NCBI GenBank assembly: GCA_016931365.1
Contig: JAFGEY010000436.1
Location: forward strand, 1 to 13,728
DNA from: Anaerolineae bacterium
Lineage (GTDB): Bacteria > Chloroflexota > Anaerolineae > JAFGEY01
Direction: 5' to 3'
Length of the DNA stretch: 13,728 nucleotides
The notes under the pieces were generated by a model. The model worked only from the letters and a program-made list of their open reading frames with translations. It did no database searches and was not told where the DNA came from. This document shows, piece by piece, positions 13,437 to 13,728 of the stretch. Position 1 is the stretch's first letter. Each line of letters opens with the position of its first letter. The position numbers were made by a program, and so were the translations under genes.

Positions 13437-13667
13437 ATGTCTCAAGAGCAGAATGACGATGCCCATCACACTGTTTATCTTTCATACCTGCTGCGCCTGT
13501 GGTGGACGAGCAGCGATGGAAAGGGGGTGTGGCGGGCGTCGCTGACCGACGCGCTGACCAAAAAACGCACCGGCTTTGCCAGCCTGGAGGCGTTGTTCGA
13601 GTTCTTGAAAGAGCGAACAGAGGAGGTAAATAATAATGTTTGTGAACATGACTTACATGCAGATTGA
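13437..13667 (+). CDS. Small conserved-looking protein beside the BTAD regulator
   Basis: This 76-residue protein of unknown function has the ribosome-binding site GTGAGGA six bases before the ATG. It contains the string 'YLSYLLRLWW' (15-23), then 'WRASLTDALTKKRTGFASLEALFEFLKE' (about 32-59, not all contiguous in importance), which I recognise as a recurring short Chloroflexota pattern 'LRLW...WRASL...GFASLEALF'. There is no signal peptide or membrane helix, and the C-terminus is acidic and probably disordered. It is transcribed from the heptamer-controlled promoter, and its last 32 nt overlap the start of the next gene, so the two should be co-expressed. A role as partner or output of the regulator is inference from position only. 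Confidence 0.75.
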   Translation: MSQEQNDDAHHTVYLSYLLRLWWTSSDGKGVWRASLTDALTKKRTGFASLEALFEFLKERTEEVNNNVCEHDLHAD

Positions 13668-13728
13668 CCCAGGCAAACTTGAAGAGTTCATTACTGCTCT
13701 ATATGGGCCAGAGACAGACGCGGTATAC
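13636..13728 (+). CDS. Partial gene, ABM-like dimeric alpha/beta-barrel protein
   Basis: This is the first 31 codons of a gene that runs off the window. A strong ribosome-binding site (AGGAGG, 13621-13626) lies 9 nt before ATG 13636. The N-terminus MFVNMTYMQIDPGKLEEF resembles the first strand and helix of antibiotic-biosynthesis-monooxygenase (ABM) type barrels ('v.....v.pGk..Ef'), a family that includes small monooxygenases and many uncharacterised proteins. Only the beginning is visible, so the assignment is tentative. It overlaps the small upstream gene by 32 nt in another frame and probably belongs to the same transcript. Confidence 0.5.
   Translation, partial: MFVNMTYMQIDPGKLEEFITALYGPETDAVY

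Overview
The window looks like a chromosome segment from a member of the Chloroflexota (Anaerolineae/Caldilineae type). This placement is inferred, not proven. It rests on the gene repertoire: a very long BTAD/NB-ARC/TPR regulator next to a tiny 'LRLW...WRASL...GFASLEALF' protein, a CUT1 sugar transporter with a Tat-type lipoprotein, short GAAACCCGGTTTCTT palindromes inside coding linkers, and high GC with AT-rich control regions.

Layout. (1) 1-199, plus strand: the C-terminal end of a gene that probably encodes a GH94-like glycoside phosphorylase, followed by a rho-independent terminator. (2) 371-533: hairpins separating this gene from the convergent operon. (3) 538-8425, minus strand: one tight seven-gene carbohydrate operon. 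In transcription order it encodes a LacI-type DNA-binding domain fused to an ADP-ribosylglycohydrolase-like domain; a Tat lipoprotein solute-binding protein; two CUT1 permeases; a DUF2961/GH172 glycosidase; an amidohydrolase-2 family enzyme; and an alpha/beta-hydrolase (esterase). Four of the junctions overlap or nearly touch. The only good promoter lies just upstream of the LacI fusion, with a 14-bp AAGCGCTT palindrome on the predicted start point. (4) 8670-9543, minus strand: an SPL-family radical SAM gene that appears to have lost its N-terminus, including part of the Fe-S motif, through a deletion plus frameshift. It ends in its own terminator. (5) 9778-13224, minus strand: a 1148-residue AfsR/SARP-like regulator (winged helix, BTAD, NB-ARC ATPase, TPR). 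(6) 13312-13400: a divergent control region with four TCTTGAG-like heptamers at exact 11-bp spacing, the architecture of SARP operators. (7) 13437 to the end, plus strand: a 76-residue small protein and the start of a gene resembling an antibiotic-biosynthesis-monooxygenase (ABM) family protein.

How it works together. The operon should import an oligosaccharide or glycoside. The importer has no ATPase of its own and presumably borrows an MsmX-like subunit. The sugar is then trimmed by a GH172 furanosidase and side groups are processed by the hydrolases. The first gene of the operon is both candidate repressor and candidate enzyme or sensor, so its ARH-like domain may read out or process an N- or O-riboside-like ligand. 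The second unit looks like a local SARP-type switch: the regulator gene and the divergent small-protein/ABM operon share heptamer repeats.

The strongest candidates for something undescribed are the LacI-ARH fusion with its degenerate metal motif, and the four-heptamer SARP-like operator.
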